Below, in pieces: positions 55,557 through 64,000 of a stretch of 64,000 nucleotides of DNA. The DNA is from Dichetophora obliterata. Taxonomy: Eukaryota > Arthropoda > Insecta > Diptera > Sciomyzidae. How positions within the stretch are numbered: position 1 is the stretch's first letter; every line of letters starts with the position of its first letter. The position numbers were made by a program, and so were the translations under genes. The stretch covers positions 44,775,288-44,839,287 of the forward strand of contig OY986438.1 in assembly GCA_963920525.1 (NCBI GenBank). The letters run 5' to 3'. The notes below the pieces were generated by a model. That model did no database searches. It had not been told where the DNA came from and was given only the letters and a program-made list of their open reading frames with translations.

Positions 55557-55873
55557 ATCAATATGAGAAAGCACACTCCATTTAAAAAAAAAATCATACG
55601 AAGCGTTTGGGAACTGCGAATTGATGGGTAAAACACTAAAAACATGAAAAAATATTTAACATTTATTTAACAATATCATAAACTGTTCTGTATTTTATTT
55701 TTTATATTTTTTGTTCTTTAAATTAATACAATTTCATTAATATTAATAAAGTCATAAATATTATTAAAGTTTTTTTTTTGTGTTTACTAATAAAAAGTGT
55801 ATTCACAATTGTGTAGTATCGTGGTATTGTAGTTTTTTGCCACAGTTGAAAACCACATTTATTTAAATAAATA

Positions 55874-56381
55874 AAGGGTGATCCAATTTTAGGTCCCAGT
55901 TTGTTTTACAGCTGTTATGGGTCAAATGGCTTGTCCGTATGACATTTGTGTTCTCTATTCAATACAACTCAATCATGAATAGACTTACTCCTGAACAACG
56001 TTTATTAATTGTGGAAACTTTCTACCAAAATCAGTCATCAGTTAGAGAATTTTACAGAGTTCTTCAACATCATTTTGGTCGTTATGAACGTCCAAAACAT
56101 CACCAAATTTCGAACCAATTTTACACTATTGGACATTTATCTTTCAACCAGAGTGCATAGAGCCCGTAATTTTGAGAATATTGCTGCAGTAGCAGAGTGT
56201 GTTCGTGAAAGCCATGTACAATCGATTCGTCGCCGATCTCGCATTTTGTCGAAATTTGAAAATTGGACCCACAGAATGGACCATTTAAGAGCTAGTCGTG
56301 GGCAACATTTGAACGAAATAATTTTCAAACATTGACTTGTGTCAAAAAAACAAAGTAGGAACCTCTTATTGGATCACCCTT
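55874..56381 (+). mobile_element. Internally deleted mariner, 508 bp
   Basis: Ends AAGGGTGATCCAATTTTAGG and right strand AAGGGTGATCCAATAAGAGG carry the same AAGGGTG start as the full-length mariner at 41952-43244, but the rest differs, so it is a related family. Left flank is TA (55872-55873); the right flank is TG, probably a mutated TA. The region coding for the catalytic core is missing. Confidence 0.85.
55975..56337 (+). pseudogene. Mariner transposase, N-terminal remnant
   Basis: From ATG 55975 it reads MNRLTPEQRLLIVETFYQNQ, then SSVREFYRVLQHHFGRYERP, the DUF4817-type helix-turn-helix found at the start of this mariner group. After a frameshift near 56110 a second block reads ARNFENIAAVAECVRESHVQ SIRRRSR, as in the linker of these transposases. 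It then jumps to unrelated C-terminal text. All three catalytic aspartates are missing. Confidence 0.8.
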
Positions 56382-56868
56382 TGAATGGCATAAAAAGGTT
56401 AAACCTGCATTTTGAGCTTCTTCCCTTTTTTGCAAAAAGAAAATAACTGGCAACCGATCAGGTGTCTATGAAACTTTACAAATAACATTCGTTAAACATA
56501 TCATTGGGCTATTGAAAATAACCACTCTTAGTTTTTAGAGATTTCATGTAAAACAACATAAAATGTAAAAACCGCTCTATAAAGTGTGGTATGAATACCA
56601 AGGGGTTTTTTAAATAGCCTGAAAACAACGCAATTGTGAATACCCTTAATGTGTTTTGTTTCTTTTTTGTTTCTTTATAAATGAATTAATTTACATTTTT
56701 TAGTTTCAAGTAATAAATAATTTCAAATTGTATTAAAAACGTATTGAATTACGTACTTCCTAAAGTTTTGACTCCCAAACTAAACCCGTAATCTCGGGAT
56801 TGAGATTTTTAATTCTGTTAATTCTGGGATCGAGAAAAGCTTCCGGGATTGGACTCCCTAGTACTTAA

Positions 56869-57451
56869 AAATAACTTTTTTAAACATTCTTTTTTAGCAA
56901 TATTTGCACTTTTTATCACATTAATTTTATTTGTACTTTGACGTGACAACGTTACGACTTACATCGCTAGTTTCCAAAAAATTTATGATTAAAAACGTCT
57001 CTGCATTACTTGGAATTATAACTCGCAAGTATAAGAGCTACGATAAAAGCTAGAATGCGACTGTAAAGGTTTTTTTCTAACTAAATGACAAAATTAACAC
57101 AATAAATAAAAAAATATAAGAAGTCATCAGGACGCAGAAGCATTCCATGCTTGAACCAAGAAAAAATGGTCAGTCAGTTTTACACTGCTGCCATATGAGT
57201 GCATAAGTCTCACTAGAATAGCAACCTTAGAAAATATTCTGATCTGAAATTGTTATGTTAGTTAGTTTTAAGCTACTTTTTAAATATCATTGTCCACATC
57301 ATATGTAGTACTAAACAAGACCAAGTCTTAGTGTACAACATTATAAATAAATAAAATAAATATAAATGCAACGCCATAGATAAGGAGAGGTTCAGGGGGC
57401 TTGAACCCCTCTCCCCTTAGCAATCAGAATATTTTTATCATTGCCATTGTC
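56869..57451. other. No gene; possible LINE 3' end
   Basis: 57305-57368 reads AAGTCTTAGTGTACAACATT then an AATAAATAAAATAAAT tail, similar to the CTTAGTGTAC-plus-tail ends of the LINE family at 34380-34450 and 27296-27378. A plus-strand 3' fragment is likely but short. The rest is featureless. Confidence 0.4.
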
Positions 57452-58817
57452 TCGGGGGTGAACCAAACCAATCTCAAACGATAGTATTTTGCATCAATAA
57501 CAAAAGACAAAGTCCCTTTTTGCTCCACTATTATCACAAATGTCACAAATATTTTTTACAGAGGTTTTAAATTTGACTTTTTTGGTCAAAAATGGAATTA
57601 AACAATATGACAAATTATGTGTTAAACTTAAGTCGGGGTGGTTCTTGTCTTCAGAAGCCTAAATTAAAATGTTCCTGGGAATATTTTTTCGGAGCACTTT
57701 AACCCCCTAGCTCTTTCCAGTATGGGTCAATTTGACCCTTTTTTGGAAAAGACCCTATAAGTCCACTTTGGAAGGAGGTCAAAGGTTAATACCTTTGTAA
57801 TTTGTCCGGCGTAACGGTATAAAGCTTTAATTATATTCGTAATACTTTATAAGTTATAGTAACAAATTACGCAAGTTGTATGAAGGTGGCTTAGCTTTGA
57901 AATTCAATTAAGTGGGAATTGAGTATTTCATTAAAATTGTGAATTTGTCGTGGTCTTTTTTCGAAAAATTTTATTTTCAATGGAGTTCTGCGGAAACTTC
58001 ACAGTCATTTCACACCATCCTGAAGCAGTCAAGGTCATTCCAATCAGGAACTGATTATAGCGTATGAAAAAAAATATGATCAAAAATGTATTCCTGATTT
58101 CCCATGGGTGCCACAAACAGTTTGTAAGAGATACTACAATTACTTGTTGCATCACAATAGTTACATCACAAAAGGAGATCGATGTCGTTCGGTGTTCCTA
58201 TGGTTTGGAATGACACAATTGAACACGATCGCATGAACTGTTATGCATGCGTAAATTCTGTGTGTGGATTGCAGAAAAAATATGTCGAAATTCGAATATA
58301 GAAGTATTCCCGTTATAATATTACAAATTTATTACTAAATGAAGATATTTTTATCGCACCATGCAATAGTTGCTTAAAAATAAATGTATTATCTTTTCGG
58401 TCCGTTTTTTATGTGAAACCTTTATCTCGTAGATGTTACTTGTCTCGCGTAACCCCTATTGAAATTTTCTGGAGAATATTTTTTCGAAGGTTTTAACCTT
58501 TGACTTCCCTCCAAAGTAGACTTATAGGGTTTTTAAAAAAAAAGGGTCCAATTGACCCATACTGGAAAGAGCTAAGGGTTAAAGTGTTCCGAAAAAATAT
58601 TTCCCGGAAAATTTTAATTTAGGCTTCCGAAGACAAGAACCACCTTGAATTAAGTTAAACAATAATTTTCCATATTGCTTAATTCCATTTTTGAGCAAAA
58701 AAGTCAAACTTAAAACCACTGTAAAAAAAAATTTCAGACGTAGTAGAGCAAAGCGACTTGGGCTTTTGTTATTGATGTCAAATACAATCGTTTGAGATTG
58801 GTTTGGTTGACCCCCGA
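57452..58817 (+). mobile_element. Second long-terminus element, arms about 330 bp
   Basis: Left arm 57452-57793 and right arm 58491-58817 are inverted copies, starting TCGGGGGTGAACCAAACCAA on the left and TCGGGGGTCAACCAAACCAA on the right strand. Shared inner landmarks are AGTATGGGTCAATTTGACCC-like and TATAAGTCCACTTTGGA-like boxes. The 700-bp centre contains a short conserved-looking coding remnant (58181-58313). Target-site duplication is not clear. The plan resembles the element at 24861-27893 although the arm sequences differ. Confidence 0.7.
58181..58313 (+). pseudogene. N-terminal fragment of a repeat-associated protein
   Basis: From ATG 58181 the frame reads MSFGVPMVWNDTIEHDRMNC then YACVNSVCGLQKKYVEIRI and a stop. 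A block of the form F-G-[IV]-P-M-[VI]-W...H...C-Y-x-C is familiar from the N-terminal part of the repeat-associated proteins whose C-terminal part may be represented at 25636-26670. The CYAC cysteines could be a zinc ligand pair. This is a recollection of family patterns, not a search result. Short and non-functional. Confidence 0.45.
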
Positions 58818-58930
58818 AAAATGTGTTGCACTTGTATTCCAAATTATTTATAAGATAAATTGAAAACTTTATATGATATTTTGGTTATATATTAAGTTTA
58901 ATATTATACAATATAAATATTTTACTTTAC

Positions 58931-59317
58931 AGGGGTGTTCATGGGTTGATGCGCAACGCATTTGCAATGATGCAAAATTGCAAGACACATTTTAAGCAAT
59001 TTTGCAATTCTTCTTGAATTACGCACTACTCAAACCTATTGTGAGAACGCACAAGCAGTGATGCTAAACAGCTGATTTATATTTTGGTTGTTTTCAAACA
59101 TAGTCGCCACCTGGGTAAAACTTTAAAAAGGTTAAGTTTGTACGTTGATTTTAATAAGTTCCTGTGCTTTTGCAATATATTTACTGATAATTCGACATTA
59201 AATTTTATTGCATAAAAACCAGCTGCTAAAATTGCAATATTGATGTTCACGCGTTAGTGCGAAAAATATCTTGCATTTTCACATGCTTGCAATTCGCAGC
59301 AGCCCGTGAATACCCCT
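58931..59317. mobile_element. TIR element, 387 bp
   Basis: Ends AGGGGTGTTCATGGGTTGAT and right strand AGGGGTATTCACGGGCTGCT, followed by GCG and TTGCAA-rich text, are inverted over about 40 bp. TTGCAA/TGCAAT words recur throughout. Target duplication is ambiguous (flanks TAC and TAT). Non-coding. Confidence 0.65.
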
Positions 59318-61552
59318 TATAATTTGTCTTTGTATTATCGCTAAAGTACTAACGTTTGCAGAACGTATGCATACAAATTGAACAAAATTATTCTGGATCG
59401 GCTGTGAAATTCATATGATAATAAGCGTTGCCTACACTGTAAAAAAGAAATCTTATTTTTAGGTGAAAAAACGGTCTTAAAGTAAGCTGCAACAGCATTA
59501 AGACAGCTTTCGCTGAAATTAGTTTTGCTTTTATTTACTGCAAAGTAGCATACAATAGTGTCTTATTTAAAACAATTAATCGGTAAAAACAGCAGTAGAA
59601 TATTATAAAGAGGGTTTAAAAAACCAATATCTAAAGGGCTGAAAAACTTTCAAGAGATTAAAACAAAATTGTCCAGAACAGGAGCAAAACAATTTTTTTT
59701 TTTGTACAAGCTTGCAAAACGTAGCTCAGGCAAAAATAAAAAGTATGTTTTTTTATATTTTTAAGACCTAAACGAAATGAATATTACCTCAATAAAATTA
59801 GTTTTTTCTTAGTTTAGCCTAGCGATTGAATGGGTTAATGTTAAAGTATGGACCTTTTCATAGGATCTCTCCTATTGCTTATTTTGCCATTACTTATAAT
59901 AACAATTTCTTACAACAAATTTTACAAACTTTTTTCAGTTACGATGCGTTCGCTTGTAAGCTTACTACTAATTTATTGCAAGCTTGTTTGGCTGATTGGC
60001 AAGTTTTTTTAATATTTTATGCGTTGTCTTTTTTTTTGCAGATATAAAAGTGTGTTTATCTACTTGTCATAAATGTCAAACATTGAACTTGTTGGCTGAA
60101 CGTAAATGTCAATTAGATTGAAATCAATTTAATCCAACGCGAGCCTTTTAAAAATCGTGCCCGGTTTTTTCTTAAAGCTGATTTTTTTTATTTTAAACAG
60201 TGTTGCTGCCATTGTTGTTGTTTTATTGATAGTCTTGTTATTTTTAGCATAAAAAGTAGAGAGTAAATCAAACAATTGACAAGTTGTTAAGCAAATGAAC
60301 ACAACAACAATAAGATTTTTAAATAAAACGCAGAATAAAAAAACGATATTTAAACAGAAATGCAAGGCATCGATTGTAGTAGAAAATAAAAAATTAGCTG
60401 TAAAAAAAGACTGAAGATGAAGAAAGGCAGAGAGCTTAAACACAAAGTATGTGCAATATTGCACGATCGCATACACAGAGAAATATTCAACCAGACAACA
60501 AGACAACAAATAGATCTTAAAAAGATTATGCTGGCTGATTTGAAATGACTTTTTAACTAAGTCACATTTATATTGCTGATCGCAGTTGCTGAAGTTGTTG
60601 CTGTATTCTTGTGGCAGGTTTATAATATTTCTTTTTTTATTTTCTTATTATTCCGCTTGAAAAATTTGCAATTCAAATATTGATATGATGCTTTGTCGCG
60701 ACTTGAACATAACAACTCAGCCAATAATTTTTTTTTCTCTTTGTTTTAGCCACAAAGCTTCTTACGTGGAAGCGATCGATCTTGACATTTACACTTGATG
60801 AAGTGTTTGTGTGGCAATCATGATTTTAGTCGTATTTTTTTTTTTTGCTGGTTATTTTTATGCATTATTAATGTGGTCAGCTCTTCAGCATGGCAAAAAT
60901 TACATTTAATGTTATTTCTTTTTTACGATAAGTTTTTCAATAGGTAATGCAAAAACAAATCAGTGCTCTTAAAAGCGGATGCGCTTAAGAGATTAAAAAT
61001 CAATGATTTATTGTTTAAAAACTTAGCATTTCTTAAACTGCGCTACTGTTTACATGTTGTGCACACAGTTATTAACTTTTACAATTAACAGTTTCTGTAT
61101 CAATAAAGCTCGAGTAAACGATTATTTGTGAATTGGGTATTTACACAAATATAAATATATAATGATAACGGTAACAGATTTATGAAAGTCTCTTCTTTCC
61201 ATGCAAGTAAGCTGTTACAAATATTATCGTGAAATATTTCAACTCAAAATCGGTTGAACAGATTTTTATAACCCAAGCGTAATGCGCAAGGTGTAGAAGT
61301 GACTTTGTCGCTCCATTTTTAAAAAATAAAACAAATGGCCATTTGAGCCCTTGGAAAGAATTTGGCCAAGCTTCTCTTGATTAATTTTGTTGTGAATGTT
61401 ATTAAATGTTTGAACACAAATGATCGAAAACTGGCCCTACGAGCATTATGTCAACTCCGAACGGTTTATGTTTTCAATAAACTTCTTTACATGGCAATTT
61501 TTACTCTCTGCGGTTTGCCGTATAAAAAAAACGACAGGTGGAAAAAACATTC
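59318..61552. other. No gene recognised
   Basis: A 126-codon minus frame at 60129-60509 is cysteine- and phenylalanine-rich without any motif and is probably accidental. The region around 60200-61000 looks non-repetitive and could be host non-coding DNA. Confidence 0.4.
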
Positions 61553-61626
61553 TGTCTGATCTGGGGTTTGAACCGCGGTTCTTTAGCTTGCGGGCCACGC
61601 ACTCTTCCAGTAGGCTATGGCCATCA
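61553..61626 (-). repeat. tRNA-like SINE head, copy 2
   Basis: On the minus strand, A box TAGCCTACTGG (61607-61617) and B box GGTTCAAACCC (61563-61573) flank GTGCGTGGCCCGCAAGCTAA, closely matching the copy at 55333-55403. The B box here is nearer the pol III consensus. It lies about 90 bp from a mariner fossil. Cloverleaf pairing is poor. Confidence 0.65.
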
Positions 61627-61714
61627 GTGGTCCGTTTGTAACTGCCATAAAAAAACGTGGCATGAATATTATGTACATCAGTGTTGGTAGTAAGTTCTTG
61701 CAAAATTTCCCGTA

Positions 61715-62055
61715 AACAAATTTTTTTTTATCACCTTCAAATAATCACTATCGGAGGTGATACACATATGCCAACGCTTTTTTTTATTCTTTAACTCATT
61801 TTTGGTAAGCCGATTTCAGAGTGGCCTATAGCTCCCTTTGCGAATTCTCTTTGATGACTTCTGTCGTCTCAAAATGTTTTCCACGAAGCGACAATTTGTG
61901 TTTTGGAAATAAGAAAAAGTCGCACGGCGCCATATCTTGCGAATATGGTGCTTGTTGAATGATATTGGCATTATTTTTGTCAAAATAAAGCGTACAATGC
62001 GTGATGTGTGAGTTGGTGCATGGGCGTCTGCAGGATTTTTCTTAGGGAGGAGCAA
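61715..62055 (-). pseudogene. Mariner transposase C-terminal fragment
   Basis: The minus strand reads APTHTSRIVRFILTKI (equivalent to the DNAPAHTS block, with the second catalytic aspartate lost or displaced), then in a shifted frame APYSQDMAPCDFFLFPKHKL (third catalytic aspartate in MAPCDFFLF), SLRGKHFETTEVIKEN, and finally ALAYVYHLR and LFEGDKK. This is the C-terminal third of a mariner transposase, of a group different from the one at 41952-43244. At least two frameshifts are present. No TIR was found. Confidence 0.8.
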
Positions 62056-63819
62056 AGGTATAAAGGAGTTTTAAATGCGCATAAAGAAAATGTAACCTAT
62101 AAAATTCTATTTCCTGAGATTTTTGGTACTAATTTTGAAAACAAGATAAGCACACTACACCAGTTGATACACTCTTGTACACATAAAAAAGTCCAATATA
62201 TTTTAAAGATTGGCTACAAATCTTTCTCGTGTCATGCCTGAAATATTTTCAAATTTAATTTTATTTTTTTGTCATGTAAAATATTTTATAATTTTTTGCA
62301 AAAGCATATATGCTCATTTATTAGTTAGGTAAATAATGTGTGTTCTCCTTATCTTAAAATGCTAGAATAAATCAAAGAACTACTACTGAGCCCCCAAAAT
62401 TTCAACTTTTAAATAAGAACACAAAAATTTCCCAATATTAAACAACACATTTTTTATACTAAATATACGATAAGGAGTTATCAAACTTACATATGGTCAT
62501 TTCCAGCAAAAGGTCTATCGCTATTGAAAAACTAATTGTTAAATTTGAATTGAAGAAAAAAAGCTACACATATGGGCAACAAAAAATTTAAAAATGGTGA
62601 CAAAAGTTAAAAATTTTTAAGGAAAAAATTCAATTTTTTTCAGTTTTAAATTTTTATGGTTCTGAATTAAACTTTATATGTTTTTCTAGTTCAAATATAT
62701 AAATAAAAATGTAAAAAATTTGTGCTTTGAAGGGAAAAATTTGTATCGTCATATTTGTATCGTAGCGTCCCGCTTGTAAAAATTTGTCGATGATGACATT
62801 GTAATGCAGAACTGTAAGCGAAAACAAAATCATATTTGTGCTCACTTTTTGTTAGTGCTCTCATTATTTTCTTTTCATTGTTTAAGCAACAGCTTGTATT
62901 TATTCGTCTCTGTTGCAACATCATATTTTTTAATAGGATGTCTTGCAGTAAAGTGTGTTTGTAAAAGTTATTAATTTTTATGTTTAAACCAGAACAAAGT
63001 TTTATGTATAAAATAAATAGGTTTTATTAAACATTTATTCTTAAATGCTGTATAAAATTAAATAAATTCATTCATTAAGTTGTAAAATATATTGTCAAAA
63101 TAATTTGTGACGTCATTTCCCTTTTTTTCGATGTGTTCTCTTTCGTTTTCGTTGTGTTTTTAGCGTAGAGAGGATTTTCGTAAAATTTTATTTTGTTCTC
63201 TTTAATTCTGTACGTCATTTTTTGCTCTCTCTGATTTTATGTATACCTACCCCCATCGTCGCTTACTGTGTAAGGTAGATGTCATCAGTGTTTTAGCGGC
63301 CATGTACAAACAAATGTAATTCAGAACTGTATACAAGCGTTGGAGGCCTCGCAGCTACATTGTATTTAAGAAATAATTGGTTACTTCATGTGTGCATTTA
63401 CCACTGGGGTATCATGTTATGAGACTTGTTCATGCAGATTTGTTCATTTATATTGATGCGGACAAAAAACACTTTTTTTTATTGTAACGCGTCCTTATTT
63501 GTTTGCTTATTTCTTTGGACAATACTTTCGATCGCTTCCAGCTTTTACACTCAATAAAGTACTACTGGAGTGCTTTCCAAAAATCTCAACAGGATTAAAA
63601 AGTTTAAATTTTTCTTTGCTTTTTTTAATTTTTAACAACAAAAAAGGCGTACGAACGTTACGTGTGTGACCATGGAAATGCCCATATGTATAGTATATGA
63701 ACCTGTAAAAGATATAACGATTTTCTATCAAAGTTAATTATCAGTGTAAAATTGCTGTAAAAACTTTCAGAAAACACTTACAATGTGGAAACTTGCCATA
63801 AATATGTAAGAAAATTATT
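62056..63819. other. No gene recognised
   Basis: Short frames at 62654-62924 and 63507-63731 on the minus strand have no recognisable features. The sequence is AT-rich without clear repeats. Confidence 0.4.
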
Positions 63820-64000
63820 CATTTATTCATTTATTATTTATTATTATAATTAGATACAATAACAAAATTATCATAACTAAATGATAGGGAGTACTAGGTA
63901 CCAGGGAAAGATAATAACAATGTAAGAAAGATAAAAAACAAGACAAGCAATCGACGATGAATAGAGAAAAAATCGATTGTTGGTCATTTACACTAGACAT
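63820..64000 (-). mobile_element. Possible LINE 3' end
   Basis: A TTTATTCATTTATTATTTAT run at 63821-63843, read on the minus strand, would be an AATAAATGAATAAA-type tail. The adjoining sequence (GTACTCCCTATCATTTAGTT on the minus strand) resembles a LINE 3' UTR. The window ends before any coding sequence could confirm it. Confidence 0.3.

Larger units (their letters stand above)
53857..56860 (+). mobile_element. hAT element, 3.0 kb, decayed and carrying nested insertions
   Basis: The flanks GTACTTAC (53849-53856) and GTACTTAA (56861-56868) agree at seven of eight positions. Ends start TAGAGAAGTCAATTTAAGCC on the left and TAGGGAGTCCAATCCCGGAA on the right strand, and both subterminal regions share CTCGGGATT-like and CTGGGATC-like boxes. 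A hAT transposase C-terminal fragment lies near the left end. Nested inside are an ATTCGTA-rich repeat, a tRNA-like sequence and a deleted mariner. Confidence 0.85.

Noticed and set aside
60129..60509. 126-codon minus-strand frame resembling a membrane protein
   Set aside because: It is rich in Phe, Cys and Leu from T-rich sequence, with no motif and no neighbouring exon signals.
61553..61626. Functional tRNA gene on the minus strand
   Set aside because: A and B boxes are good but acceptor, anticodon and T stems do not pair properly.

Overview
This is AT-rich eukaryotic DNA that looks like an intergenic or intronic stretch of a large, repeat-laden insect genome, most likely a higher fly (Brachycera). 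The evidence is the set of mobile elements: jockey-like, CR1-like and R1/LOA-like non-LTR retrotransposons, mariner, Tc1, hAT, P-type and piggyBac-type elements, and short Helitron-related repeats with TA-rich and GTTT microsatellites of the mini-me/DINE kind. I could not recognise a single host protein-coding exon, a functional tRNA, an rRNA gene or a CRISPR array. Species and family cannot be fixed from the sequence alone.

Layout. 1-5 kb: an antisense hAT-like transposase fossil interrupted by a P-type MITE with a perfect 8-bp target duplication, then several small inverted-repeat elements and a 1.1-kb hAT derivative. 6-8.3 kb: a Helitron-like repeat on the minus strand containing a nested 768-bp TA-flanked element. 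8.3-12.2 kb: mostly featureless. 12.2-18 kb: a nested stack in which a minus-strand RNase H-bearing LINE carries two plus-strand LINEs and a tRNA-like SINE. 18-21 kb: a degenerate satellite split by a roughly 1.5-kb insertion containing an array of small hairpins with one conserved loop and co-varying stems. 22-24 kb: an AT-rich terminal-inverted-repeat (TIR) element. 24.9-27.9 kb: a 3-kb element with about 400-bp inverted termini and a broken open reading frame of an unfamiliar type. 28.6-30.9 kb: a nearly perfect array of about 458 TTATG pentamers. 31.9-34.4 kb: a Helitron-like repeat, a hAT MITE and a decayed LINE.

36.4-40 kb holds the best-preserved retrotransposon, which has endonuclease plus reverse transcriptase with only two in-frame stops and a MITE inserted near its 3' end. 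42-43.2 kb is a complete but mutated mariner with TIRs and TA target sites. 43.7-45.5 kb is another Helitron-like block. 46-51 kb holds a Tc1 fossil and three MITEs (3-bp, TTAA and TA target sites). 53.9-56.9 kb is a 3-kb hAT element with an intact 8-bp duplication (one mismatch), a transposase C-terminal fragment, and other elements nested inside it. 57.5-58.8 kb is a second long-inverted-repeat element. 61.7-62.1 kb is a mariner C-terminal fossil.

The genes here do not work together as a pathway; the region is a record of successive insertions. Every transposase or reverse transcriptase found is broken, so I see no element that could move on its own. Many boundaries are well supported because TIRs and target-site duplications agree. 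The candidates for something undescribed are the long-TIR elements at 24.9-27.9 and 57.5-58.8 kb, the hairpin array at 18.6-18.8 kb, the 18-bp perfect hairpin at 52.5 kb and the 2.3-kb pentamer array.
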